Positions 10,802 through 17,702 of a DNA stretch of 20,675 bases are shown piece by piece. The DNA comes from a virus. The translations under genes and the position numbers were made by a program. Position 1 is the stretch's first letter. Every line of letters starts with the position of its first letter. The notes under the pieces are model-generated. The model was not told the origin of the DNA. It did no database searches and was given only the letters and a program-made list of their open reading frames with translations. The DNA lies in IMG/VR virus record IMGVR_UViG_3300025401_000117, positions 1 to 20,675 of that record. One strand, given 5' to 3'.

Positions 10802-11251
10802 TTAATTAAAATAGACTTGCGCTATAGTTCTTCCAAGCTCCACGCGCGCCAGTATGCGGATTTTTTGGCGGGTGGTCATAAACTCGCCCTCTTTTCGATC
10901 TTCCATCCAGTGATTCCAGAGTGCGCGAGCCAATACTGCGCAAACTGCTTTGCGGTATTCGGTCGGCCAATATTGGCCAACACAATAATCGATCCGGATT
11001 TTGTCGCTGTAAGAGTTGGCGGGCATAATCGTTAACCGGCCTGAGAATGCCTCAGTACTCGCCTTGATTAAATCTTGAGCGGTGATACCCGATAACTCCA
11101 CTTTGCGAAGTAGAGCGCGTGCGTGTTGCAAGTCTCTTGTAATGGCGCGCGCCTCCGCGCGGTAACTCGAGGCGCTCCCATAGTTGCCGTATTCAAGCTG
11201 AGGGCGCTTGCGTGCGAAGGTGTGAAGGGCTAAGATAATTTCGTTTTTCAT
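10802..11251 (-). CDS. Conserved phage protein with GQYWPTEYRKAVCAVLA motif (149 aa)
   Basis: The gene lies between hammerheads 1 and 2 and would be released as a single-gene mRNA. An N-terminal basic helical part (YRAEARAITRDLQHARALLRKVELSGIT) is followed by IRIDYCVGQYWPTEYRKAVCAVLARALWNHW and a basic C-terminus. The pattern 'Y..GQY.PTEYR.A...VLA..LW' recurs in phage hypothetical proteins. The basic charge would fit nucleic-acid binding, which is inference only. The start at 11251 has GGAG five bases upstream. The TAA abuts stem I of hammerhead 2. Confidence 0.72.
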   Translation of the reverse strand: MKNEIILALHTFARKRPQLEYGNYGSASSYRAEARAITRDLQHARALLRKVELSGITAQDLIKASTEAFSGRLTIMPANSYSDKIRIDYCVGQYWPTEYRKAVCAVLARALWNHWMEDRKEGEFMTTRQKIRILARVELGRTIAQVYFN

Positions 11252-11267
11252 TGGTTCTCCAGTAGTT

Positions 11268-11317
11268 GTGTGAGACCCCTCGCGGGGTTTCGGCTAATCA
11301 AGCCTCATCAGTCACAC
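11268..11317 (-). ncRNA. Type I hammerhead ribozyme 1 (operon order)
   Basis: Minus strand: stem I 5' GTGTGA (11317-11312), CTGATGA (11311-11305), stem II GGCT-TGATT-AGCC (11304-11292), GAAA (11291-11288), stem III CCCC-GCGA-GGGG (11287-11276), TC, stem I 3' TCACAC (11273-11268). Cleavage is expected between 11274 and 11273. Unlike the other three copies, the upstream gene reads through stem I and the CTGATGA core and stops at the TGA that forms the first three bases of loop II, so ribosomes must pass over the ribozyme's 5' half. Confidence 0.93.
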
Positions 11318-11609
11318 TAGTGGGCATAAAGCGAACGAATAGATCCTTGAAGGCGGTAATTAAGATCAAGCGGTTGCGAGAGTCGGCGCACTGGTAAGCC
11401 TCGCCGATCGCACCGGCAAATGAGCCACCAATCTCGCGCATGGTTTTCGAGGCGGTGTGGAATGGGTCGTTGATGTCGAACCAGTGTTGGAGCGAGTCAA
11501 ACCCGCGATCGTCAACACTTAGGCCGGTCAAGTCGCACAGGTACATGGTTTGCTCACTGGTGAGGTGATAATCGATTAGATTTTCTAGAGTTTTGAATTG
11601 TGAATACAT
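11298..11609 (-). CDS. First gene of the minus operon, hypothetical (103 aa)
   Basis: The protein MYSQFKTLENLIDYHLTSEQTMYLCDLTGLSVDDRGFDSLQHWFDIND... GEAYQCADSRNRLILITAFKDLFVRFMP is probably helical, with no recognised domain. Its last six codons (SVTDEA) are encoded by the 5' half of hammerhead 1. A TAG in another frame sits where the neighbouring genes place their stop, so a small frame change may have extended this gene into the ribozyme. The leader CAACAACTAAGGAAAAC resembles the post-cleavage leaders downstream, but no ribozyme precedes it. Function is unknown. Confidence 0.7.
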   Translation of the reverse strand: MYSQFKTLENLIDYHLTSEQTMYLCDLTGLSVDDRGFDSLQHWFDINDPFHTASKTMREIGGSFAGAIGEAYQCADSRNRLILITAFKDLFVRFMPTSVTDEA

Positions 11610-11657
11610 AGTGTGTTTTCCTTAGTTGTTGAAAATATGAGGCTCTGTTTTTTGATA

Positions 11658-11676
11658 CCCCATACCTTATATGGGG
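11658..11676. repeat. Inverted repeat CCCCATA-N5-TATGGGG
   Basis: Seven perfect pairs with a five-base CCTTA loop. TTTTTT before and AAAAAA after could add outer pairs around an internal bulge. There is no T-run on the 3' side in either direction, so it does not look like an intrinsic terminator. Location between divergent operons suggests an operator or a leader hairpin of the minus transcript. Confidence 0.5.
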
Positions 11677-11741
11677 AAAAAATCGTGCCAGCGCGTGTAA
11701 GTTGTTGATTTATAAGGACTACAATTTGATTTTGGGGGTGT

Positions 11742-11770
11742 TTGCATGGAGTGCTGTTTGCGTTTATACT
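11742..11770 (+). promoter_or_regulatory. Sigma70-like promoter for the packaging/head operon
   Basis: TTGCAT at 11742-11747 and TATACT at 11765-11770 are separated by exactly 17 bases; four of six and five of six positions fit the consensus TTGACA/TATAAT. Transcription would start near 11777, 27 bases before the terS ATG, leaving a short leader with GGAGG. Confidence 0.6.
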
Positions 11771-11803
11771 CGCGTCAAGTATAGGAAATTGGAGGGTAGA
11801 ATC

Positions 11804-12535
11804 ATGCCGGCAACAAAACGCGCGCCCACTAAAAAGTTAACCAGGGCGCAAATAAGGGAAACACTGGAGAGCACGCCAATAGAGTCAATCTTAGGGACAA
11901 AACAACCGCTCACAAGTAAACAGAGAGAGTACGCGCGTAAACTAGCAGAGGGGACAATGAGCAAGAGACAAGCATACAGAGAGACATATAACGCTCGGAG
12001 TGACTATACGCTCGCCAGTGACCCGTACAAGCTCGCCAGTGATCCACGCGTGATCCAAGAGGTGAACGCTTACAGGCTGGCGATTGAGGCGGAGAAACTG
12101 CGAACCCCTAGAGAATTAAAGGCACTGCTAATCCACCAATTGGTCAAGCACTCCATTGATGAGGATTTTCCACCGGCCCAACGAATGAAGGCGCTAGAAC
12201 TCATCGGCAAACTGTACGACGTCGGTGCATTCATGGAGCGCAAAGAGACTACAGTCACGCACGTTAAGAGCGGAGACATCAAGGCTCAGCTACTGGAGAG
12301 AATCAAATCAGTGGTGGACGTGGACGCCAAGCCGGCGCGCTCAGGCGGGAGGTCATTGCTGGAAGAGATATCCGAAGGGCGCGACCCCACCCACGGGGCA
12401 CCCCCCGCGACTGAGCTCGAGGCGGGCGGGGATCCTACGCATACTACTCCACTCACTCAATCCATCGAAAATTCCGATCTAGACCCAGCGCAACATGTTG
12501 CGGAACCCCCCCCGTCAGTCTCTGAAACAAAATAG
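11804..12535 (+). CDS. terS: Terminase small subunit-like protein (243 aa)
   Basis: Start 11804 (MPATKRAPTKKL) is chosen because GGAGG lies eight bases upstream and it follows the predicted promoter. Residues about 30-60 (LTSKQREYARKLAEGTMSKRQAYRETYN) look like the helix-turn-helix region of small terminases, which bind the packaging site. LASDPYK LASDPRV is a short internal repeat. A helical part (PRELKALLIHQLVKHSIDEDFPPAQRMKALELIGKLYD) follows and probably drives oligomerisation. The last 70 residues are Pro/Gly-rich and disordered and contain one copy of the 14-bp palindrome. The call rests on these features and on position before terL. Confidence 0.75.
   Translation: MPATKRAPTKKLTRAQIRETLESTPIESILGTKQPLTSKQREYARKLAEGTMSKRQAYRETYNARSDYTLASDPYKLASDPRVIQEVNAYRLAIEAEKLRTPRELKALLIHQLVKHSIDEDFPPAQRMKALELIGKLYDVGAFMERKETTVTHVKSGDIKAQLLERIKSVVDVDAKPARSGGRSLLEEISEGRDPTHGAPPATELEAGGDPTHTTPLTQSIENSDLDPAQHVAEPPPSVSETK
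12489..12502. repeat. 14-bp perfect palindrome CGCAACATGTTGCG, copy 4
   Basis: This variant, with AT at the centre, is fully self-complementary. It lies in the last codons of terS (AQHVAE). Its centre is 83 bp from that of copy 5, close to eight helical turns. Confidence 0.88.
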
Positions 12536-12551
12536 GGTGGGGGTGTATATT
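12522..12551 (+). promoter_or_regulatory. Possible weak promoter for the winged-helix/terL genes
   Basis: CTGAAA (12522-12527) and TATATT (12546-12551), 18 bases apart, could form a sigma70-like promoter at the end of terS. The match is modest. If real, palindromes 4 and 5 bracket it, the second lying at about +14 to +27. Confidence 0.28.
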
Positions 12552-12571
12552 TTTAGAAAAAGCGTTAAGAG

Positions 12572-12585
12572 CGCAACATGTTGCG
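12572..12585. repeat. 14-bp perfect palindrome CGCAACATGTTGCG, copy 5
   Basis: Identical to copy 4. It ends three bases before the ATG of the winged-helix gene, in the place where a Shine-Dalgarno is expected, and none is visible. Protein bound here, or a hairpin of the RNA, would block translation or transcription of that gene. Confidence 0.88.
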
Positions 12586-12588
12586 GTA

Positions 12589-12903
12589 ATGAAAAAGAAG
12601 TACATACATACGAAGAAGGAATTGAAAGCGATGTCTCGGCCTGGTAGGTTATCGGAGACGGAGTGTATGGAGATGGATATGACGCCTAAAGAGAGGAATG
12701 TGTTTTTGGTAATAGATGAGCATTGGAAGAAATTTGGGTATGGTCCTTCTTACGAGGACATTATGCGGGCGACTGGGGATAAGGGTCGGGCGAATTTGGT
12801 GAGGGTGATTAGGAACTTGTGTAATTTGGGGGTTTGTAAGAAACTCGCGAATAAGGACAGAAGTGTTCGGCCTGTTTATATTAAGTTTAGGGATTTGGAA
12901 TGA
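12589..12903 (+). CDS. LexA-like winged helix-turn-helix DNA-binding protein (104 aa)
   Basis: Residues about 31-95 match the LexA DNA-binding domain layout: MTPKERNVFLVIDEHWKKFGYGPSYEDIMRATG, then KGRANLVRVIRNLCNLGVCKKL and a wing with RSVRPVYI. There is no autoprotease domain. A basic N-terminal arm of about 30 residues precedes it. The start is uncertain: ATG 12589 has no Shine-Dalgarno, while ATG 12631 (MSRPGRL) has AAGGA ten bases upstream and would give 90 residues. The gene lies between terS and terL and overlaps terL in ATGA, an unusual place for a regulator. It probably controls its own or late-gene transcription. Confidence 0.75.
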   Translation: MKKKYIHTKKELKAMSRPGRLSETECMEMDMTPKERNVFLVIDEHWKKFGYGPSYEDIMRATGDKGRANLVRVIRNLCNLGVCKKLANKDRSVRPVYIKFRDLE

Positions 12904-14393
12904 ATGTAGAGCAGATGGAAGCGGCGATACAGAACATGCCTCCGGAGTTGGCGGAGGAGATGTGGGATATGTTTGAGGTGTACAAGGAGAGCCTCAACGT
13001 AGAGAAAGCCGCCGATGACTTTATGCAGTTTGTTTCTGAGATGTGGCCTGGGTTTATACATGGGCGGCATCATGAGTTAATGGCAGAGAAGTTTGAAGAG
13101 ATCGCTAGTGGTAAGTTAAAGCGTTTGATCATTAACATGCCGCCTCGGCATACCAAGTCTGAGTTTGCGTCTTTTCTGTTGCCCGCCTGGTTCCTGGGTA
13201 AATACCCGGGGAAGAAGATTATCCAAACATCCAATACTGCCGAGTTGGCTGTTGGATTCGGCCGTAAGGTGAGGAACCTGGTAGCCTCTGAGACATACCA
13301 TAAGATATTCCCATTTGTGAATCTGAGGTCGGATAGTAAGGCCGCTGGAAGATGGAGTACGAATAAGAATGGCGAATACTTTGCGATCGGTGTTGGCGGT
13401 ACGGTAACGGGTAAAGGAGCTGACCTTCTTATTATCGATGACCCGCATTCGGAACAGGAGGCAGCTCTAGCGGCCGGAGACCCAACGGTGTTTGATAAAG
13501 TTTATGAGTGGTACACATCCGGACCTCGTCAGCGTCTACAACCAGGCGGGGCTATTGTGGTGGTGATGACCAGATGGGCGAAGAAAGATTTAACAGGCAA
13601 GATCATCCAGTCCATGATCGACAGGGACGGAGAGAAGTGGGAGGTTATTCAGTTGCCGGCAATTATGCCAAGCGGGAATCCCCTGTGGCCAGAGTTTTGG
13701 CGGCTAGAGGAGTTGCTGGCACTCAAGTCCGAACTCCCCGCTGCGAAATGGAATGCCCAATACATGCAGTCCCCTACCTCGGAGGAAGGGGCTATCGTCA
13801 AGAGAGAATGGTGGAAGATATGGGAAGATAATGTTCCTGTATGTGAGTATATTATTCAGTCTTGGGATACGGCTTTTACCAAGAACGAACGAAGCGACTA
13901 CTCTGCTTGTACGACCTGGGGTGTGTTTTATCTTAACGAGAACGTCCGAGATCCCCATGTAATATTATTAGATGCATTTAAAAGACGGATGGAGTTCCCA
14001 GAGCTTAAGCAGGTAGCATTAGAAGAGTATAGAAACTGGGAGCCAGATGCGTTTATCGTAGAGGCAAAGGCTTCTGGAGCTCCTCTTATTTATGAATTAA
14101 GGGCGATGGGTATCCCGGTGCAAGAGTTTACGCCCAGCAGGGGAAATGATAAGATGGTGAGGATTAACTCAGTGTCTGATCTTTTTGCAAGCGGAAAGGT
14201 CTGGGCGCCACCCACCAGATGGGCGGATGAAGTAATTGAAGAACTGGCCGCATTCCCAAACTCAGACCATGATGACCTTGTGGACTCAACAACCCAAGCA
14301 TTGCTGAGATTCAGAAAAGGCGGATTTTTGTCTTTAAATTCTGACGAGAAAGACGAACCGTCTTCCTACCGTCGTAGAGCCGCATACTATTAA
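12900..14393 (+). CDS. terL: Terminase large subunit (497 aa)
   Basis: This is the packaging motor that threads DNA into the prohead. The ATPase half shows Walker A-like PPRHTKS at 81-87, Walker B LLIIDDPH at 176-183 and the coupling motif MTRW at 223-226. The nuclease half shows SWDTAF (Asp 323), VEAKASG (Glu 388) and HDDLVD (457-462), the acidic residues of the RNase H-like headful or end-cutting nuclease. The Walker A lacks the usual GKT glycines, as in other phage large terminases of this type (RHTKS). Length is normal. It starts in ATGA with the winged-helix gene. Confidence 0.93.
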   Translation: MNVEQMEAAIQNMPPELAEEMWDMFEVYKESLNVEKAADDFMQFVSEMWPGFIHGRHHELMAEKFEEIASGKLKRLIINMPPRHTKSEFASFLLPAWFLGKYPGKKIIQTSNTAELAVGFGRKVRNLVASETYHKIFPFVNLRSDSKAAGRWSTNKNGEYFAIGVGGTVTGKGADLLIIDDPHSEQEAALAAGDPTVFDKVYEWYTSGPRQRLQPGGAIVVVMTRWAKKDLTGKIIQSMIDRDGEKWEVIQLPAIMPSGNPLWPEFWRLEELLALKSELPAAKWNAQYMQSPTSEEGAIVKREWWKIWEDNVPVCEYIIQSWDTAFTKNERSDYSACTTWGVFYLNENVRDPHVILLDAFKRRMEFPELKQVALEEYRNWEPDAFIVEAKASGAPLIYELRAMGIPVQEFTPSRGNDKMVRINSVSDLFASGKVWAPPTRWADEVIEELAAFPNSDHDDLVDSTTQALLRFRKGGFLSLNSDEKDEPSSYRRRAAYY

Positions 14394-14401
14394 GGATTGA
14401 G

Positions 14402-14980
14402 ATGGATGATTATATAAACAATTTAATGAGTAAAGCTGTTGAAGAATACCCATTTATTGCAAAACATAATCCTATCGTAATGGTTGGAAATGCAGGGGAA
14501 GACTACGCTGAAACATGGCCCCAAAATGAGCCCGGCGCTCCAAACGCTCCAAGGCCAAAAGAATTTCCCATTGATAGAGTCGGAGTGATGATAGGCAAAC
14601 CCAACGAATTTACCCATCACGACTTGGCTGGCGAATTAATGCATGTCGATCCCATTGCAAATAAAACTAGAAAAGATTTAATAGATTCAATGACTGCAAA
14701 GCAACTTGCTACACTTGCTACAGTTTCTGGTGACTTTAAACAAACAATGGACGAAGGCAGGCCGGCCGCAGATGCGGTGCAAAACGGAACAGACTCTGCA
14801 ATGCGAGGATATCTATTAAATCAATGGCCAAAAGAAGCCAACGATGAAATGAAATACAACAAAGACCAACTCAAAATGTTGGATTCATTAAAGAGCTATA
14901 TGAAACAAGATTTAGGTAACAAGTCCGGTGGGGTTGCAATGCCGCAACATTATTCATCAGGTAATTGGAAATTAATTTAA
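14402..14980 (+). CDS. Unknown protein between terminase and portal (192 aa)
   Basis: I do not recognise this family with certainty. AAGGA lies six bases before the ATG at 14402. Notable points: a Pro-rich section at 40-58 (WPQNEPGAPNAPRPKEFP), then GKPNEFTHHDLAGELMHVDP, with His 72, His 73, Glu 78 and His 81, which could bind metal, and a helical C-terminal half (SMTAKQLATLATVSGDFKQ ... RGYLLNQWPKE). The base composition is more AT-rich than in terL. Its place in the packaging operon suggests a virion or packaging accessory protein, or an inserted cargo gene. Confidence 0.7.
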   Translation: MDDYINNLMSKAVEEYPFIAKHNPIVMVGNAGEDYAETWPQNEPGAPNAPRPKEFPIDRVGVMIGKPNEFTHHDLAGELMHVDPIANKTRKDLIDSMTAKQLATLATVSGDFKQTMDEGRPAADAVQNGTDSAMRGYLLNQWPKEANDEMKYNKDQLKMLDSLKSYMKQDLGNKSGGVAMPQHYSSGNWKLI

Positions 14981-14988
14981 GGAACATC

Positions 14989-17511
14989 ATGATAGACAAA
15001 TCACTTAACCAAGCCCCAGCTGGACTTGAGAGTTTAGCCCAAGACCAGGAACCTGTGGAGATAGAAATCGTAGATCCCGAAGCGGTCCATATTAAAGCAG
15101 GCGATCTTGAGGTTGATATGGAAAAAGGTGATGAAGAGGGATTTAGCAATAATTTAGCAGAAGAAATAAGCGAAGCTGCGCTATCCACATTGGCCGGAGA
15201 CTTAGACAGAAGTATTGATCAGGATAAGAACTCCAGGAAAGACTGGGAGAAAGCGTATACAGAGGGCCTTAAATTACTCGGCCTGCATATAGAAGAGAGA
15301 ACAGAACCCTGGGACGGTGCATCAGGTGTATTCCATCCTATGATTACAGAGGCAGTGGTCAGGTTCCAGTCTGAGATGATCACGGAAACATTCCCAGCCC
15401 AAGGCCCGGTTCGCAGCAAAATCATCGGCAAAGAAACCAACGAGACCAGAGAAATATCCATCAATGTTCAAGACGACATGAACAACGAATTGACGGAAGT
15501 TATGAAAGAATTTAGGCCGGAACATGAGCGCATGCTTTGGTCTTTGCCAGCGACTGGCTCTGCATTTAAGAAGGTGTACTACGATCCCAATCTAGGACGC
15601 CAGGTTTCTATGTTTATCCCTGCCGAAGATATCATTCTTCCCTACGGGACTACAGATATGGATACCTGCTATCGAGTGACGCACGTCATGAGAAAGACCA
15701 AGAATGAGATTGTCAAGTTACAAAATGCCGGTTTTTACCGTGATATAGAGTTACCCGATCCTAGTCGTTCGCGAGAAGATATCCAGATGGCGAAGGACAA
15801 GGAGACTGGATTTAGCGATTTGAACGATGAACGATATACTCTTTATGAGTGCCACGTTGATCTTGAATTGGATGGTTTTGAGGATGTTGATGACGAAGGT
15901 AACGAAACTGGAATTATGGTTCCTTATGTCGTGACCTTAATTAAGGGTACTCATGATATCTTATCCGTAAGGAGGAACTGGAATGAAGGCGACGAACTCA
16001 GGCTCAAGAGACAGCATTTTGTCCACTACCAATACATACCCGGCTTTGGCGCTTATGGGTTCGGGCTCTTCCACCTCATTGGCGGGTTTGCTAAATCTGC
16101 CACTAGCATCATGCGACAGCTCATTGATGCAGGAACTTTATCAAACTTGCCTGGGGGACTCAAGTCCAGGGGCCTTCGCATTAAGGGCGATGATACCCCA
16201 ATTGCTCCGGGAGAATTCCGGGATGTAGATGTAGCGTCAGGAAATATCCGCGACTCTATATTACCCTTACCCTACAAAGAACCGAGTCAAGTTCTTTATA
16301 CACTACTCAATAACATCGTAGAAGAAGGCCGCAGGTTTGCTGCTACTGCCGATATGAGTGTGTCCGACATGTCTGCCCAGACACCAGTCGGAACTACTTT
16401 AGCTCTACTTGAGAGACAGCTAAAGGTGTTGAGTGCAGTGCAGGCGCGCACACACTTTGCCTTAAAGCAGGAGTTGAAACTTCTCAAGAATATTATTCGA
16501 GACTACACAGATCCAGACTATACCTACGACCCAGAGTATGGCGGAAGGAAGTCTAAGAAAGCCGATTACGATAAAGTAGACATTATTCCGGTTTCTGATC
16601 CTAACGCGGCTACTCTTTCTCAGAGAGTGGTGCAGTATCAAGCTGTGATACAGATGGCCCAGATGGCGCCACAGATTTATGATCTCCCGCAATTGCACCG
16701 TTCAATGTTAGATGTTTTAGGAATTAAAAATGCGGACAAACTCGTACCTTTACCAGATGATCAGAAACCTACGGACCCTGTATCTGAGAACCAAGCGGCG
16801 CTTAAGGGCAAGCCGCTAAAGGCTTTCTTATTCCAGAATCATCAAGCGCATATTCAGGTTCATCAGTCGATGATGCAAGATCCAATGATCATGGCAATTA
16901 TTGGTCAGAATCCCCAAGCCAATCAAATCATGGCGGCTCTTCAGGCGCATATGGGCGAGCATGCTGGGTATATGTATCGTCAGCAGGTAGAAGAACAACT
17001 CGGAATGGCAATGCCGCCCGAAGATGAAAAGATGACTCCTCAACTGGAGACTGCATTGTCTGGAATGTTAGCCCAAGCAGCGCAACAAGTTGCGCAACAA
17101 CATCAGGCAATGGCTGCACAACAGCAAGCCCAGCAACAGGCGCAAGACCCAGTTCTACAGATGCAACAGCAAGAACTGCAAATTGCACAACAAGAAGTTC
17201 AAATCAAAGCCCAAAAGGCCCAGATGGAAGCGCAAATTGCTCAAGCAAAACTAGCCTTAGAGCAACAAAAAATAGCTGGCGACCAACAGCTAGGCGCATA
17301 CAAAGCCGGTATCGATATGGCCAAACACAAAAACCAAATCGATACACAAGAGAAGCAGGCCGCACTCAATACGATTGTTGATGTTGCAAAACACAGAAAT
17401 CAGACTGCCGCGGCTGACAGACAGATCGGCATACAAACCGGTGCCGATATTGCTAAACACAAAGCCGAACTTGCTATGAGAAGGCGAGAGGCCAACAAAG
17501 GTAAACAATGA
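14989..17511 (+). CDS. Portal protein with long Gln-rich C-terminal coiled coil (840 aa)
   Basis: The portal is the dodecameric ring at the head vertex through which DNA passes. Start 14989 (MIDKSLNQ) has AAGGA six bases upstream. The core includes GLKLLGLHIEERTEPWDGAS, HPMITEAVVRFQSEMITETFP, LPATGSAFKKVYYDP, FIPAEDIILPYGTTDMD and LSNLPGGLKSRGLRI, the pattern of large P22-like portals in environmental podoviruses. Residues about 690-840 are Gln/Ala-rich and coiled-coil, comparable to the C-terminal barrel of P22 portal, and end with three spaced 'DxAKH(K/R)' repeats. Palindrome copy 6 lies in the Gln-rich part. The stop overlaps the next gene in ATGA. Confidence 0.9.
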   Translation: MIDKSLNQAPAGLESLAQDQEPVEIEIVDPEAVHIKAGDLEVDMEKGDEEGFSNNLAEEISEAALSTLAGDLDRSIDQDKNSRKDWEKAYTEGLKLLGLHIEERTEPWDGASGVFHPMITEAVVRFQSEMITETFPAQGPVRSKIIGKETNETREISINVQDDMNNELTEVMKEFRPEHERMLWSLPATGSAFKKVYYDPNLGRQVSMFIPAEDIILPYGTTDMDTCYRVTHVMRKTKNEIVKLQNAGFYRDIELPDPSRSREDIQMAKDKETGFSDLNDERYTLYECHVDLELDGFEDVDDEGNETGIMVPYVVTLIKGTHDILSVRRNWNEGDELRLKRQHFVHYQYIPGFGAYGFGLFHLIGGFAKSATSIMRQLIDAGTLSNLPGGLKSRGLRIKGDDTPIAPGEFRDVDVASGNIRDSILPLPYKEPSQVLYTLLNNIVEEGRRFAATADMSVSDMSAQTPVGTTLALLERQLKVLSAVQARTHFALKQELKLLKNIIRDYTDPDYTYDPEYGGRKSKKADYDKVDIIPVSDPNAATLSQRVVQYQAVIQMAQMAPQIYDLPQLHRSMLDVLGIKNADKLVPLPDDQKPTDPVSENQAALKGKPLKAFLFQNHQAHIQVHQSMMQDPMIMAIIGQNPQANQIMAALQAHMGEHAGYMYRQQVEEQLGMAMPPEDEKMTPQLETALSGMLAQAAQQVAQQHQAMAAQQQAQQQAQDPVLQMQQQELQIAQQEVQIKAQKAQMEAQIAQAKLALEQQKIAGDQQLGAYKAGIDMAKHKNQIDTQEKQAALNTIVDVAKHRNQTAAADRQIGIQTGADIAKHKAELAMRRREANKGKQ
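17081..17094. repeat. 14-bp palindrome CGCAACAAGTTGCG, copy 6
   Basis: Located in frame in the portal's Gln-rich tail, encoding AQQVAQ. Gln/Ala codons make GCGCAACAA likely here, so this copy could be partly due to composition, but the exact 14-mer with GTTGCG is not forced by the protein. Confidence 0.75.
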
Positions 17512-17702
17512 TCCAAGACTTCGCACGCGTATTGCGCGAAAAATTACGCACCGACATGAACAACTATGCCGATGATATGGCTGGTGGTGCATGCCGCTCT
17601 TTCGAAGAATATCAAAAACTCTGCGGGCTTATTTCGGGTCTGGCCATTGCAGAGCGTCACCTCCTAGACCTGCTAAAAGAAAGTGAAGAAAACGATGACT
17701 GA
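17508..17702 (+). CDS. Small portal-associated protein (64 aa)
   Basis: The sequence MIQDFARVLREKLRTDMNNYADDMAGGACRSFEEYQKLCGLISGLAIAERHLLDLLKESEENDD is all helical. Proteins of this size and pattern ('D..AGG....F..Y....G.I.GLA.AE..LLDL') are regularly found directly after the portal in T7- and P22-like environmental phages; their function is unknown to me. It starts in ATGA with the portal and overlaps the GroES-like gene by eight bases, so expression is likely matched to both. Confidence 0.8.
   Translation: MIQDFARVLREKLRTDMNNYADDMAGGACRSFEEYQKLCGLISGLAIAERHLLDLLKESEENDD

Larger units (their letters stand above)
11610..11803. promoter_or_regulatory. Divergent control region between the minus operon and the packaging genes
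   Basis: This 194-base stretch lies between two outward-facing operons. It holds a 7-bp inverted repeat CCCCATA/TATGGGG (11658-11676) flanked by a T-run and an A-run that could lengthen the stem, and a good plus-strand promoter at 11742-11770. I see no convincing -35/-10 pair for the minus operon, although one must presumably lie here. The frame is open on the plus strand from 11702 but starts without a ribosome binding site and is taken as non-coding. Confidence 0.6.

Noticed and set aside
9041-11320. GC-rich hairpins with CCCGC/GCGGG and GGGTTT on the plus strand as Rho-independent terminators
   Set aside because: The hairpins are stem III of the hammerheads. The T-run is only three bases and belongs to the complement of GAAA; the full ribozyme core and stem I covariation explain them better.
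11702-11803. N-terminal extension of terS from ATG 11702
   Set aside because: There is no ribosome binding site at 11702, the extra 34 residues are hydrophobic and not terminase-like, and the predicted promoter lies inside this stretch. GGAGG before 11804 decides the start.
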